In this document: one piece after another, positions 35,174 through 45,456 of the stretch
How positions within the stretch are numbered: the first letter of the stretch is position 1
How the letters are laid out: every line of letters starts with the position of its first letter
Program-made: the position numbers and the translations under genes
Virus record (IMG/VR): IMGVR_UViG_3300025133_000049
Coordinates: 30,788-94,787 of that record
Strand: one strand, 5' to 3'
DNA from: a virus
Length of the DNA: 64,000 nucleotides
Notes under the pieces: generated by a model
Database searches by the model: none
What the model saw: the letters and a program-made list of their open reading frames with translations, nothing else
What the model was told of the DNA's origin: nothing

Positions 35174-38100
35174 ATGGCTTGTAAAATAGAAAAAGTATCT
35201 GCAGAGAATGGTAAGGATTCATTATTATATAAAAGTCTAACTGCCAAATACCCGGAATCAATAGCGTTAACCAAGTATATAGATATCATGTCTGAAGCTG
35301 AAGGTAATGCTAAGATATATGGTAAAGATAAAAACGGGGAACCTGTAGCACAAGTTGATGGACCTAAGTTTAAGTTAGCTGAATTTAATTCTTACCAAGA
35401 ACAAATTGACTCAATGGAGTTGATGAGTTCTATGTTAGTTAGTGAATTTGCAAATACATTAAGTATTAAGGACCCATCTAAATTAGCGGGATTTGACTTA
35501 GCTAAACTAGACGGTGATCTAGTGGCTTTATCTGCAGCTGTTGCAAACGTTAGAAATAATTTAAAGCGGATGATGTTCAAAGCTCCTAGAGATGTGCAGG
35601 AGATTTACAAAACTATTATTCTTAATATGCCTCAGTATCTCGAACCTAGAGGCCCTCTTACTAGAAAACTAGCTGAGAGAGGTGTACTAATCAGAGTTAG
35701 AGATGAGTCAGTAACTGATCTTTTAGAACAAGGGTTAGAAGCTGAAAATGGTACAGTTGACTCTGATGTTGTTCGTGTTTCTTATGAGAGAATCTATGAT
35801 ATGGAAACTCTTGAAAGTTCTGCAATGAGATCTATTTCTGAAGAAGTTAAAACTTATATCAGAGGAAAAGAAAAAGTAAATGATAAAGGAGAATCAGAAT
35901 TAAGTTTATTAGGAACTCCAAGGCCAATTGAAGCAGGAGAAGCTATCTCAGATATGTTTACAGTTCTTGCAGGTGTTCAAAATCCTAGTGAAATGTTGGA
36001 AAGATTAGAACAAGCTGTAGGTCTCAAACCTCATCTTATGCCTATCTATTCTGACTTAATGAATGAACAACCTAAGCAGATTAAAGTTAATAATAAAACG
36101 ATAGAATATAAACCTATTACTGCTCAATTGTTTAGTACATTCGCTAAGCAAGATTATAACATGCACTCTGTTGTAGAAAAGATTGGTGGTGGTGTAATGA
36201 TCACTGCAGCTAATGCATACAATACAAGAAACAATCTTAAAAATAGATGGAAACAACAAACTTCTGATATAGCTCAAACTGATCAGACTAGAAATATAAA
36301 TAAATTAAATTCTTATACCAATCGAGCTGATTTAAATAGAAAGCTTAGACAAGGTAACAGTTTAGCATTAAAATCTACAGCTGCTTATATGAGAGCTGCA
36401 GGTTTTCATAATGTTACTCCAGCTATCTTAAAGGATATCGTAGATACATTCAATACAAAATCACAACCACCAGCATTTAAAAATCAAAGTGCGGGAGCTG
36501 TTCTTGTGAACATGCTTAACCTTGTAGCCAAGCCGGCCTTACAAGGAAAGGATATATTTAAAAATGTAGGTGAAACAATGGCTGAGACTAAATACTTAAA
36601 TCTCTTAGCTGAACATTCTACAAAATATGAAACAGATGTAACTGCAGGAGCCTTTAAAAACTCAGCAGGTAAAACTACACACCCTTTAAATAAAGGGTCA
36701 GAAGCTCAAGATATATGGTTAAGATTGAACAGGGATACAAAGTATGCTAATCAGTTCTTAAATGATCCTATGTATGAGAACACTAAAATATTAAATACTT
36801 TATTTAGTAATCCAGAAGGATTAAATGTAACTTCATTCTCTACATTGAGTAATGAAAGTGTAACTAACTCTGGTGTAGCTTTTGGTCAGTTATCTAATTA
36901 TGATGCGATCAATCTTAAACTGAATAGTTACTTCCAAGGTAAAGATTCATTCCATGCATATGGGCCAACACAAGCGGATAGAGGAAATATTAGTGCTTTA
37001 GTTTTACCTAAGATTTCTCAAGATGAAAAGATATTTGATCAGAGTGGTACAGTAATATCACCTGATATTAAAGAGTGGGTTTTCAATCAAGTCAAAGGTG
37101 AACTACAAAGAGTATTAAACACTAAAGATTCCGGCTATAAAAATCATAATAAAAACTCTCAGATGTTTAATTTATTTGAAGGTTTAAATGAGATATTTAA
37201 AGCGGAGGATGTGAACATGTCTAACATCGATCAGTTGGCCACCAGGCTAGCTGTGACAGCAGAACAACATCTTTATGCTGCAATACAAAGCGACATTGCA
37301 TACATGGCTAAGAAGGGAGTTATAGAGCTCGACGTATCTGGTGGAGTTAGATCATATAAATTAACTAATGATGCAATTGTAAGTGATAACGCGCACTCAA
37401 AGGGGAAGATCACCAATAAAGCGCTTAACGAGTTCTTGGTGAATAATTTTATTTACACATACGAACAAACATTATTCTACGCAGGTGACCCTGCTTTCTT
37501 TAAAGGAAAAGTAGATATGAACAAGAGGATGGGATTAGCCTTTACTCCAGGTGAAAAAGTAACAGTAGGTGATGCTACAGGTATAGGACCAACAGCTAAA
37601 ATTAAAATACTTCAGGAAGCTGAGATGAAGTCTGAGATGGCCGAAGTATATAAAGAACTGTTAGGAGAAAAAGCTGGTAAGGCTTTCTTACAAACAGAAG
37701 TAGCCGATGGTGCTGGTTTTGTTAGCTTAGATCGATATGGTGACCTTGCTTTAAGTAGAGGTAAACACTCTATAGCTATGTTAGAGTATATTGATGAGAT
37801 GAGCAGATGGGATCCTAAAAAACCTATGCCATCAACAGAAGCTGTTCTAGAAGTATACAAAGGATTCTATTTTAGATTACATGCAGATGAAACAGGTGTG
37901 AGACCTTTTAACTTAAAGTATTCTACACTCCCAGTATTCCCTGCATTCTTTGAACAAACTAAAGCAGATGGATCACTCAAGTACCCAGGTATGGCTAAGA
38001 TATCACAAGAACTTAGAAGTGGTAGAGCTGATGAAGTTGTAATGGGTTCTGCTGTAAAAGTTGGTGGATCTAATTTTGCAACATTAGAAACTCTAGCTGG

Positions 38101-41100
38101 AACAGAAGCTACAGTAATATACAATGAATCATACAGGTTCCCACAGGATTCTCCAACTAAAGATAAAACTGAAGATAACTTCGGTTCTCAGATGAGAAAA
38201 CTTATAACATCTAATCAAACTCCTGCAGGTAAACTGTCCGTGTTTGGTGAGACTGTTAGTGAAGGAGCTAGTATAGGATCATACAATGATGCTATTACTA
38301 AAATAGTAGGTAATGCTGCGACCAGGTTAAATAAAAGATTCCTCAATGGGGATTCTGCACCGAAAGTTGCTGAGCCTATGACCATGGAGAAAGCTAAGGC
38401 TACTCTTGAGAAAGTTCAAAAGAACACAAAGTTTATTAAACTTGAAGATGATGGTAGTGGGTATGTGAATACTAAAACAGGAAAACGTTACCAAAGAGTT
38501 ACAGAGTTTATATCTACCAAGGAGACTAAGATGAATGATGTCTTAAAATCTGCAGTTAACATCGGTAATAAATTGGATGTATTAACTAGGGATTTCTTTG
38601 ATGGGAACTTAAAAAGTGCAAAGGAATATGATGTTGCAGACTCACATATAGTTAAAGGTTATGTTAACCAACTCAAGGAAGTGAAAGCATTCATGGATAA
38701 GAGAGGTGAGGTGGTGATGGCTAATGATATAGTTTTATATAATGACGAGATAGGTGTTGCTGGTACCGTGGATTTAATCACATATGATAAAGATGGTGAG
38801 GTGAGAATCTACGATATGAAGACTATGAGAGGTAATCAACTTACAGAATCTTATGCCGCAGACCCAACTGTTTCTAAATATGATACTACTGTTTATGGAG
38901 ACTCGAACAGAGAGAAGCATAGAAAACAGTTAAGCATGTATAGAATATTGCTTAATAATACTCATGGGATTAAAGCTAAGGAAACGGCTATTATTCCAAT
39001 TGAGGTTATGTATAAACAAGGGGAAACTAGAACTAGTAGAATGAATCTACTTGATGGTATTCCAGTAAAACCTTTATCTAAAGTAGGGGAAGCTGAATTG
39101 ATTAATCTTGATCCAAATAAAGGGTATCATAAAGGAGAACTTAATACAGCTGAACTTGTTTCTAGTATCCTAGATAGTGCTGAAGCTAGTGGTTTTGTAA
39201 ACTTAGATTACTTCTTAGAAGCATTAACAGTTAAAGATGGTGAACTTACTTTACCTTTAAATTATCCTACGATTAAATTTAAAACAGATAGTTTAATTAA
39301 CTCTGCTTATAAAAAAGGAGCAGGTAGAATTAAATTAGCAGGACACTCTGCAGTACAGGTATCTAGTTTAGGTATGGTGGCCAATAAGGGGGAGTTCTCT
39401 ACAGATAGTGATTTAAAATTTGTTAGATTTTCTAAAAAAGGAAGTAACAAAGAATTGAGTCAACTTGATTCTATGGAGGTTTCCAGGAGAATTAGAGCGG
39501 GAGAAGATGTATCAGGTGAGTTTAAAACATTACCGGCACAAGTTAGAGTTAGCCCTAAGTTCTTCAAGAACAAACTTAAAGAGATTGCTAAAGGTAGAGT
39601 TAATAAAGCGGCCATTGGTGAAGCTTTGACTGGGTATAGAAATCATCTTAAAGAATCTGGATTATCTGAAGCACAGAAACAAAATAAGGTTAAAGCATAT
39701 GAAAGTTTCTTAAACAAAAAAGAAGCAAAGAAAGCTTATGATAAGTTAGCTAAAACTTTAAAAGATGATAAAGGTAATTGGGATGCATCTAAATTAGGAG
39801 AAGTAGCAGACATAGTTCTATACAGAATTCCTACACAAGCAAAGAACTCAATGTTATCGGGTACGATAATTGGTTTCCTTCCAGAAGAGTCTGGGGCGAC
39901 TATCCAAGTGCCATCTGAAATAGTTGACCAAGCCGGATCGGATTTTGATATTGATAAGGTTTATATTGAAACAACTGATTTCAATGTTAGTGAAGGACAA
40001 ATCAAAAGAGTTATGCCAGACTTTAACGAGTATGGTGAATTAGGAGAGAACAGTGACAGACAATTGAAAGCTTATATTCAAGAGTATCATAAAGCTGTTT
40101 TAAGTTCTACAAATCATGTAAGTGAATTAATGACGCCAAACGATACTATTGTCCTCAGTAAACTTGTAGAAGAGTTTAATATGGGTGATGATGTATTCAA
40201 CGGTAACTGGGCATCATTAGCATTACAAGAAACATTTAGATCTAATAACAAAGCAGGTAAGGAAATGATTTCTATTTCATCTGTAGCATCTGTTGCACAT
40301 GCGATAGCAGAACAATTAGGTGTTGAATCTGTAGGCGATATTAAGATAGCAGGTAAAACCTTAGAGTTAGGTTCTATCTTAAATTCTGATGGAACTAGAA
40401 TATCTGATGAGATAGGTGAGATACAAAATGCTGCATTGGATAATGCAAGAGATCCTCTATTAGGTAAATTAAATATTGACGCATTTACAGCATCAGTTGT
40501 TATGTTGTTAGTATCTGCAGGACATGGTTTAAAATATGCAGCCACTGTAGTTAATGATCCTATCATCAGAGATTTAGCTAGTGAATATCAAAAACACACT
40601 AGACATTCATCTCCTAGGATAGCTTATGAAACTGCTGTTGCAAATGTTAAAAAGAGATATGCAATTAGAGGTAAGCTTCCTAAAGTTAAGCTTGCTGATT
40701 ACTCTTTAGAGAATGCTGAGAACAATAGAGTAGATCAATCAGTAGAAGCTAGAAAAGAAGCTTTAGTTGTATTTGACGAGTTAAAGAAAATTGGGGATAA
40801 ATTATCTAAGTTCCAAACATCTTTGAACTTTGATTCTAAAGGAACTCCTTCTACGTCTCACGGTTTAGTATCTAAAGCTGTAGATATTGCAAGTGTACCT
40901 GGAACTTATTTAAATACAATGACATTGAATGGTGTGGGTCCACTAGCTGAGATAGGATTAACTCAAGAAATTAAAGATGCTGATTCTTTATTTAAAGTAG
41001 ATCCGGATTTATATGAAACCTCTCAGATAGGTGCCTTTGAAAAAGGTGTTATCATCGATCCATTAATAGTGAATAGAAAGATTTCAGTAGCTGCTTCTGT

Positions 41101-42322
41101 AGTTGGAGCCGATATAGTTAAACTTGCTAGATCATTAAACATATTTGATGAAAACGGTTTGACACATGTATTCAATGAGTTCGATACTTTCTTATTACAG
41201 AACCCTGTTGCATTCAAAGATAGTTCTACTGACATAGCTAATATGACTAGTTCTGAATTAGCTTCGTTAACAGATCCATCAAGTGCATTATCTCCTTCTA
41301 ACCTTCTAAGGTCATATAGAGGTAATCTTAAAGAGGGTGAATTGGAGAATAAGTTCACTAAAGGTTTAGACATAGTTGCAGAAGGTGGTCATGAATATAT
41401 CACGATCAACAATAATTTATCTGTAGGTATGACTCCTGAAGGACAACAAGAAGTTATGGTATTCTTCGAAGATTTAATGGCTTCTGATAATACTGCTGAA
41501 GCAACTCTTGCTAAGCAATTAACTAAGTATGCATTAGCTGTTAGTGGTTATTCTAAATCATTCTCAAGCTTTATGCACTTACTTCCTCCATCAGCTCATG
41601 TTGCTTACACAAATAGTGTAGAGACATTTAGAAATATGGGAGATCAATATGATAATGCTTCTGCATTTCATACTGGGAAGTTCTTAGATATGTATGTTCA
41701 AAATAATGCAGATAGATTAAAAATTCCAGTGAAGAAAGATTTAACTTCATTTGGTGAATTTGAAAAAGCTCCTACATATGTTTTCAAATATATATCTAAA
41801 GATAATAAGCAATTGCATAAATGGTCAAAAGAGAACTTAAGTTATGACAGAATAGGTCAAAGAGGTCTCAAAGGTTTAGTTAAAGAGTATCATGATGGTG
41901 AATCAATGTATCACTCTGATGGTAGTATGGCCCAATTCAACGCTGAAGGAGCTAAGCTTAAAGCTACATCTCAACAGAAAGGTAATATACAATTACTACA
42001 AGCAGAGCTGATGGTGATCAGTGAAGTTATCTCCTCTCTTATGGCAGAGGATATAACTAATGCAGACCAAGCAGCTAAAGCTGTAACTAAAGTACAAAGA
42101 AAACTTATAGAACTATCCGGTAAAGAAGATACCCAGACGTTTAGAGATTTCATTGGTAAACAAGTACCAACCATTAAAAAGTTTGTAGATAAACGAATTA
42201 ATAGAGGTCAAGACATTACTTTCCAAGAAACTTGGAAAAGAAAAATGGACGGTCAAATGGTAGAAACTCTACCTTACGAACCGTTCTTTAGAAAATTAAT
42301 CCAGAAAATAAAAGAATGTTAA
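35174..42322 (+). CDS. Virion-packaged RNA polymerase with embedded nuclease-like domain
   Basis: This 2382-aa protein carries GSDFDIDKVYIE, where D1590, D1592 and D1594 form the DxDxD metal-binding site of the crAss-like virion RNA polymerase, a two-barrel enzyme related to eukaryotic RNA-silencing polymerases. It is injected with the genome and transcribes early genes in Cellulophaga phage phi14:2. Before it, residues about 1130-1260 read as a PD-(D/E)XK nuclease core: GTVD with D1200, IYDMK with D1214 and K1216, and QLSMYR with Q1252. The N-terminus (MACKIEKVSAENGKDSLLYKSL) resembles that of the next protein. It is slightly longer than the phi14:2 enzyme. Polymerase identity is firm; the nuclease part is by motif only. 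Confidence 0.85.
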   Translation: MACKIEKVSAENGKDSLLYKSLTAKYPESIALTKYIDIMSEAEGNAKIYGKDKNGEPVAQVDGPKFKLAEFNSYQEQIDSMELMSSMLVSEFANTLSIKDPSKLAGFDLAKLDGDLVALSAAVANVRNNLKRMMFKAPRDVQEIYKTIILNMPQYLEPRGPLTRKLAERGVLIRVRDESVTDLLEQGLEAENGTVDSDVVRVSYERIYDMETLESSAMRSISEEVKTYIRGKEKVNDKGESELSLLGTPRPIEAGEAISDMFTVLAGVQNPSEMLERLEQAVGLKPHLMPIYSDLMNEQPKQIKVNNKTIEYKPITAQLFSTFAKQDYNMHSVVEKIGGGVMITAANAYNTRNNLKNRWKQQTSDIAQTDQTRNINKLNSYTNRADLNRKLRQGNSLALKSTAAYMRAAGFHNVTPAILKDIVDTFNTKSQPPAFKNQSAGAVLVNMLNLVAKPALQGKDIFKNVGETMAETKYLNLLAEHSTKYETDVTAGAFKNSAGKTTHPLNKGSEAQDIWLRLNRDTKYANQFLNDPMYENTKILNTLFSNPEGLNVTSFSTLSNESVTNSGVAFGQLSNYDAINLKLNSYFQGKDSFHAYGPTQADRGNISALVLPKISQDEKIFDQSGTVISPDIKEWVFNQVKGELQRVLNTKDSGYKNHNKNSQMFNLFEGLNEIFKAEDVNMSNIDQLATRLAVTAEQHLYAAIQSDIAYMAKKGVIELDVSGGVRSYKLTNDAIVSDNAHSKGKITNKALNEFLVNNFIYTYEQTLFYAGDPAFFKGKVDMNKRMGLAFTPGEKVTVGDATGIGPTAKIKILQEAEMKSEMAEVYKELLGEKAGKAFLQTEVADGAGFVSLDRYGDLALSRGKHSIAMLEYIDEMSRWDPKKPMPSTEAVLEVYKGFYFRLHADETGVRPFNLKYSTLPVFPAFFEQTKADGSLKYPGMAKISQELRSGRADEVVMGSAVKVGGSNFATLETLAGTEATVIYNESYRFPQDSPTKDKTEDNFGSQMRKLITSNQTPAGKLSVFGETVSEGASIGSYNDAITKIVGNAATRLNKRFLNGDSAPKVAEPMTMEKAKATLEKVQKNTKFIKLEDDGSGYVNTKTGKRYQRVTEFISTKETKMNDVLKSAVNIGNKLDVLTRDFFDGNLKSAKEYDVADSHIVKGYVNQLKEVKAFMDKRGEVVMANDIVLYNDEIGVAGTVDLITYDKDGEVRIYDMKTMRGNQLTESYAADPTVSKYDTTVYGDSNREKHRKQLSMYRILLNNTHGIKAKETAIIPIEVMYKQGETRTSRMNLLDGIPVKPLSKVGEAELINLDPNKGYHKGELNTAELVSSILDSAEASGFVNLDYFLEALTVKDGELTLPLNYPTIKFKTDSLINSAYKKGAGRIKLAGHSAVQVSSLGMVANKGEFSTDSDLKFVRFSKKGSNKELSQLDSMEVSRRIRAGEDVSGEFKTLPAQVRVSPKFFKNKLKEIAKGRVNKAAIGEALTGYRNHLKESGLSEAQKQNKVKAYESFLNKKEAKKAYDKLAKTLKDDKGNWDASKLGEVADIVLYRIPTQAKNSMLSGTIIGFLPEESGATIQVPSEIVDQAGSDFDIDKVYIETTDFNVSEGQIKRVMPDFNEYGELGENSDRQLKAYIQEYHKAVLSSTNHVSELMTPNDTIVLSKLVEEFNMGDDVFNGNWASLALQETFRSNNKAGKEMISISSVASVAHAIAEQLGVESVGDIKIAGKTLELGSILNSDGTRISDEIGEIQNAALDNARDPLLGKLNIDAFTASVVMLLVSAGHGLKYAATVVNDPIIRDLASEYQKHTRHSSPRIAYETAVANVKKRYAIRGKLPKVKLADYSLENAENNRVDQSVEARKEALVVFDELKKIGDKLSKFQTSLNFDSKGTPSTSHGLVSKAVDIASVPGTYLNTMTLNGVGPLAEIGLTQEIKDADSLFKVDPDLYETSQIGAFEKGVIIDPLIVNRKISVAASVVGADIVKLARSLNIFDENGLTHVFNEFDTFLLQNPVAFKDSSTDIANMTSSELASLTDPSSALSPSNLLRSYRGNLKEGELENKFTKGLDIVAEGGHEYITINNNLSVGMTPEGQQEVMVFFEDLMASDNTAEATLAKQLTKYALAVSGYSKSFSSFMHLLPPSAHVAYTNSVETFRNMGDQYDNASAFHTGKFLDMYVQNNADRLKIPVKKDLTSFGEFEKAPTYVFKYISKDNKQLHKWSKENLSYDRIGQRGLKGLVKEYHDGESMYHSDGSMAQFNAEGAKLKATSQQKGNIQLLQAELMVISEVISSLMAEDITNADQAAKAVTKVQRKLIELSGKEDTQTFRDFIGKQVPTIKKFVDKRINRGQDITFQETWKRKMDGQMVETLPYEPFFRKLIQKIKEC

Positions 42323-42325
42323 TCC

Positions 42326-45300
42326 ATGGCTACATGTAACATAACAATAAAAGCTAAAGATGGTGAGTCATCTTTCCTTTTCAAAGAATTATTAAACGTA
42401 AGCAACAACCCTGCTAACGCAATAGATCAATATTTCTATACAAGAACTGAAGAGTTTAAAAGAGAATTTGGTGATTGGGAAGCACCTGGGTTTGATAAGT
42501 CTAAATTAGATGCCAGAGGAGAACCTTTGTTCTCAGCTATATCTGATGAAGCTTGGCATTTTGATACAGACTTTGCAAATATAAATCTAGAAGAAGGAGC
42601 AGCTATTTATAAAAAAGTTCTTGATGTAGCTCCTGTATTGATAGATACTCTTGAGACTAAGTTAAAACAACTTAAAGGTTTGAGAAAAGGAACAGCCATA
42701 CTTGCAATTAAACAAGTAGAAAGCTTATTAGAAACTTTGAAGACTGAGGACTTAGCTACAGGTATTCCTAAAGTATTAGCAAGTTCTTCTAAGTACTTAG
42801 CCAGACTTAAAGAGAGAGCTTTAAATAGTGCAAAAAGCGGAACCGACATACGTAAGTTAGCGGGTATTCATAAAGATGCTCAATCTTATAGAATTGTAGG
42901 AGATTTACAAAATCAATTGTTAGGTACATTAGAAGCTTCGGAGATATTCTCTGAGGATCTCTTTGGTTCTATTTCCAGTGTAATGGGAGATATGTTAGCT
43001 ATTGAAAATGTATATATGGAAGTAGCTAAGAAACATTTAGTTGAAGCATTTCATTCACAAGATTCATCTTGGAGTAAGAAGAGTATCAGAGATTGGTTAG
43101 ATCATGCACCAAGGGATACTAAGAAAACTGAAATGGCCCTAGAGTACCTGGGAGATTCTCATGATAGGGTATTATCAGCTACAGCCAAAGCAGTTAAAAA
43201 TGTACAGAATGATGTACGTGTTGCTAGTATAGAATTTAATAAAAGATTAGAGGTAGCTCAGATAGCTTTAGAAAAAGAATCTGGGACTAATAATGCAGAG
43301 AAGATGTATGGTGACATTATCTATAAAGGGAAGGACGGTAGTTTAAAATACCTCAACCCTAACATGGAAGCCACGGACTCTAGATTTGCTCAATTAGAGA
43401 AAGTAAGAACTAGTAAACCAGCCTTATATGATTTCTTAGTATTGTACTCAGATACAATGCAAGAGTTAACAGCAATGACCGGCGCTAAACTAGAAGGATC
43501 ACTCCCTATAGTTCTTAAGGCAGGTAGAGAAAGAATACAAGGACAGAATTTAAAAGATAGATATAAACAATTAGCGGATGATAGTAAAAAATCTTTCCTT
43601 AAGTCTAACCAGGATTTAGAAAAAGGTGAGGTAACTAATGGGGTATACCAGGCTAAGGTTCCGGTATATTATACTAACAAGTATGACTCAGTTGATTACG
43701 AATCTTTTTATAAGGACAAATACAAAGAGTTGATTGAAGGTGGGTTAACTGATATAGCAGCTGATGAACAAGCTGATACATATGCAACATTTAAAGCTAC
43801 TGAAAAGAATGCTGAGTTTGTTAGTAAAGATTTAGCATATAGCTTACAATCATTCCACGCAATGGGAACTAATTATGCTCAAATGGATGCTGTTATAGAT
43901 ACCTTAGATGCGGCCAAAGCTGTGGTAGGTTCTAATCAACGTACATACACCTTGGTTGATTCAGGAGGTAAAAGAATAATGAGAAAGATTAGAGGAGCTG
44001 ATGGTAAAGCATTACCAGAAACAATTGGTGGTCCAGAATCGAATTCATACAAAGCTCTAGAGTCATTCTTAGAAGCTCAAGTATACGGTCAAACAGAAGC
44101 ATATAAAGGTACATTTAAAATAGGTAAACATACGATCGATACAGCTAAAGTGCTACGTAAATTAAATAGCGGAACTAGTTGGGTTCAGATGAGTATGAAC
44201 GTACTAGCATCAGCGGCCAATGTAGGTAACGGCGAGTATAATAACGTTATGGAATCTATGGGTGGTGAGTATTTTAATACTAAAGATTACCGTGCGGGAT
44301 CGAAGTTCTATGCTCAACATTTGTCTGGAGTTCTTAGTGATTTCGCAGAGAGAACACCTAAGAGTTTACTAGGTAATATCATAGAGCACTATGATACTAT
44401 GCAAGACTTCCAGGCTAAAGGTACTATCAAAGGAACTGAAGGTACAGCTGCTAGAAGATTGATTAAATGGGATTTAGCTTTCTTCTTACAAAATGCCGGC
44501 GAACACTTTATGCAAACTAGAGCTGCATTAGCTGTATTCAATAACACTAAGACGTTCAATAAAGATGGAACAGAAGCCGGTACTTTACTTAGTGCACACT
44601 CTGTAAAGAATGGATCATTAGTTATTCAGGATGTATACGTTAAAGGTAAAGATGGTGAGTTAGCTAAGTTCGATAGAGCTGAACAGAATAGAGTAACCAA
44701 CAGAGCACAGGCTATTATTAGAAAGTTACACGGTAACTATAATAAACAAACAGCTAACTTAATGAAGAGAGATGCTAGAACAGCATTACTACTTAAGTAT
44801 CGTGATTGGGCTTATGAAGGTATTGTTAGAAGATATGGTAAGAAACAATACTATGATTCATTAGAACAAGATGTGGAAGGATTCTACAGAACAGGAGCTA
44901 GAGTTCTAGGAGCTCAAGCTAAAGCAATATCTAAATTACAATTGTCTCTAGTTAAAGAAAACTGGGCCAACCTAACTGAACATGAGAGAGCTAATGTACG
45001 TAGAGCTGTAATGGAAATAGCTGCATTAACAGCTTTATCTATAGCAGGAGCTTTAATGGCTCACGCAGGTAAGATGGTAGAAGAAGAATACGACGGAGAT
45101 AGTTTTGGAGATATGGCAGCCAGGGGAACCTTTGCTTTCATGAACTATGAAGTGAACAGATTATTCACGGAACTTGCAGCATATTCTAGTATAGGTGAAG
45201 CACTTAGATTAATGCAAACACCTGCTGCGTCTACCTCAATACTCGAAGGTTCTTATAAACTTCTGGTACAGGCATTCAATCCTACAGAGGTTTATGAGAG

Positions 45301-45427
45301 TGGTTGGAGAAAAGGACAATCTAAACTAGGAAGAAGAGTTGAAGCTTTGACTCCTATTTATAAAAATTTAAATACAATATTTAACAAGGAGGGTATTGAA
45401 GAAAAAGGAATCTTTTACGAGATATAA
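42326..45427 (+). CDS. 1033-aa cargo protein sharing an N-terminus with the polymerase
   Basis: Residues 1-25 (MATCNITIKAKDGESSFLFKEL) align with the start of the virion polymerase, suggesting a common virion-packaging or export signal. Residues 40-72 (EFKREFGDWE…SKLDARGEPL) match a motif seen beside toxin-like domains in phage polyvalent proteins. The remainder is helical and charged. Residues about 894-915 (VMEIAALTALSIAGALMAHAG) could be a membrane helix or hydrophobic core. I see no catalytic signature. It is three bases after the polymerase and is probably co-packaged. Confidence 0.6.
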   Translation: MATCNITIKAKDGESSFLFKELLNVSNNPANAIDQYFYTRTEEFKREFGDWEAPGFDKSKLDARGEPLFSAISDEAWHFDTDFANINLEEGAAIYKKVLDVAPVLIDTLETKLKQLKGLRKGTAILAIKQVESLLETLKTEDLATGIPKVLASSSKYLARLKERALNSAKSGTDIRKLAGIHKDAQSYRIVGDLQNQLLGTLEASEIFSEDLFGSISSVMGDMLAIENVYMEVAKKHLVEAFHSQDSSWSKKSIRDWLDHAPRDTKKTEMALEYLGDSHDRVLSATAKAVKNVQNDVRVASIEFNKRLEVAQIALEKESGTNNAEKMYGDIIYKGKDGSLKYLNPNMEATDSRFAQLEKVRTSKPALYDFLVLYSDTMQELTAMTGAKLEGSLPIVLKAGRERIQGQNLKDRYKQLADDSKKSFLKSNQDLEKGEVTNGVYQAKVPVYYTNKYDSVDYESFYKDKYKELIEGGLTDIAADEQADTYATFKATEKNAEFVSKDLAYSLQSFHAMGTNYAQMDAVIDTLDAAKAVVGSNQRTYTLVDSGGKRIMRKIRGADGKALPETIGGPESNSYKALESFLEAQVYGQTEAYKGTFKIGKHTIDTAKVLRKLNSGTSWVQMSMNVLASAANVGNGEYNNVMESMGGEYFNTKDYRAGSKFYAQHLSGVLSDFAERTPKSLLGNIIEHYDTMQDFQAKGTIKGTEGTAARRLIKWDLAFFLQNAGEHFMQTRAALAVFNNTKTFNKDGTEAGTLLSAHSVKNGSLVIQDVYVKGKDGELAKFDRAEQNRVTNRAQAIIRKLHGNYNKQTANLMKRDARTALLLKYRDWAYEGIVRRYGKKQYYDSLEQDVEGFYRTGARVLGAQAKAISKLQLSLVKENWANLTEHERANVRRAVMEIAALTALSIAGALMAHAGKMVEEEYDGDSFGDMAARGTFAFMNYEVNRLFTELAAYSSIGEALRLMQTPAASTSILEGSYKLLVQAFNPTEVYESGWRKGQSKLGRRVEALTPIYKNLNTIFNKEGIEEKGIFYEI

Positions 45428-45431
45428 TTTG

Positions 45432-45439
45432 TACCTTTG
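45432..45439 (+). promoter_or_regulatory. Possible promoter -7 box before the tail genes
   Basis: TACCTTTG fits TAnnTTTG, 18 bp before the next gene and straight after the cargo block. No TTG lies at the right distance and the AACAACAAAAG element is missing, so this is a weak candidate. Confidence 0.35.
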
Positions 45440-45456
45440 AATAAAATTATATAACT

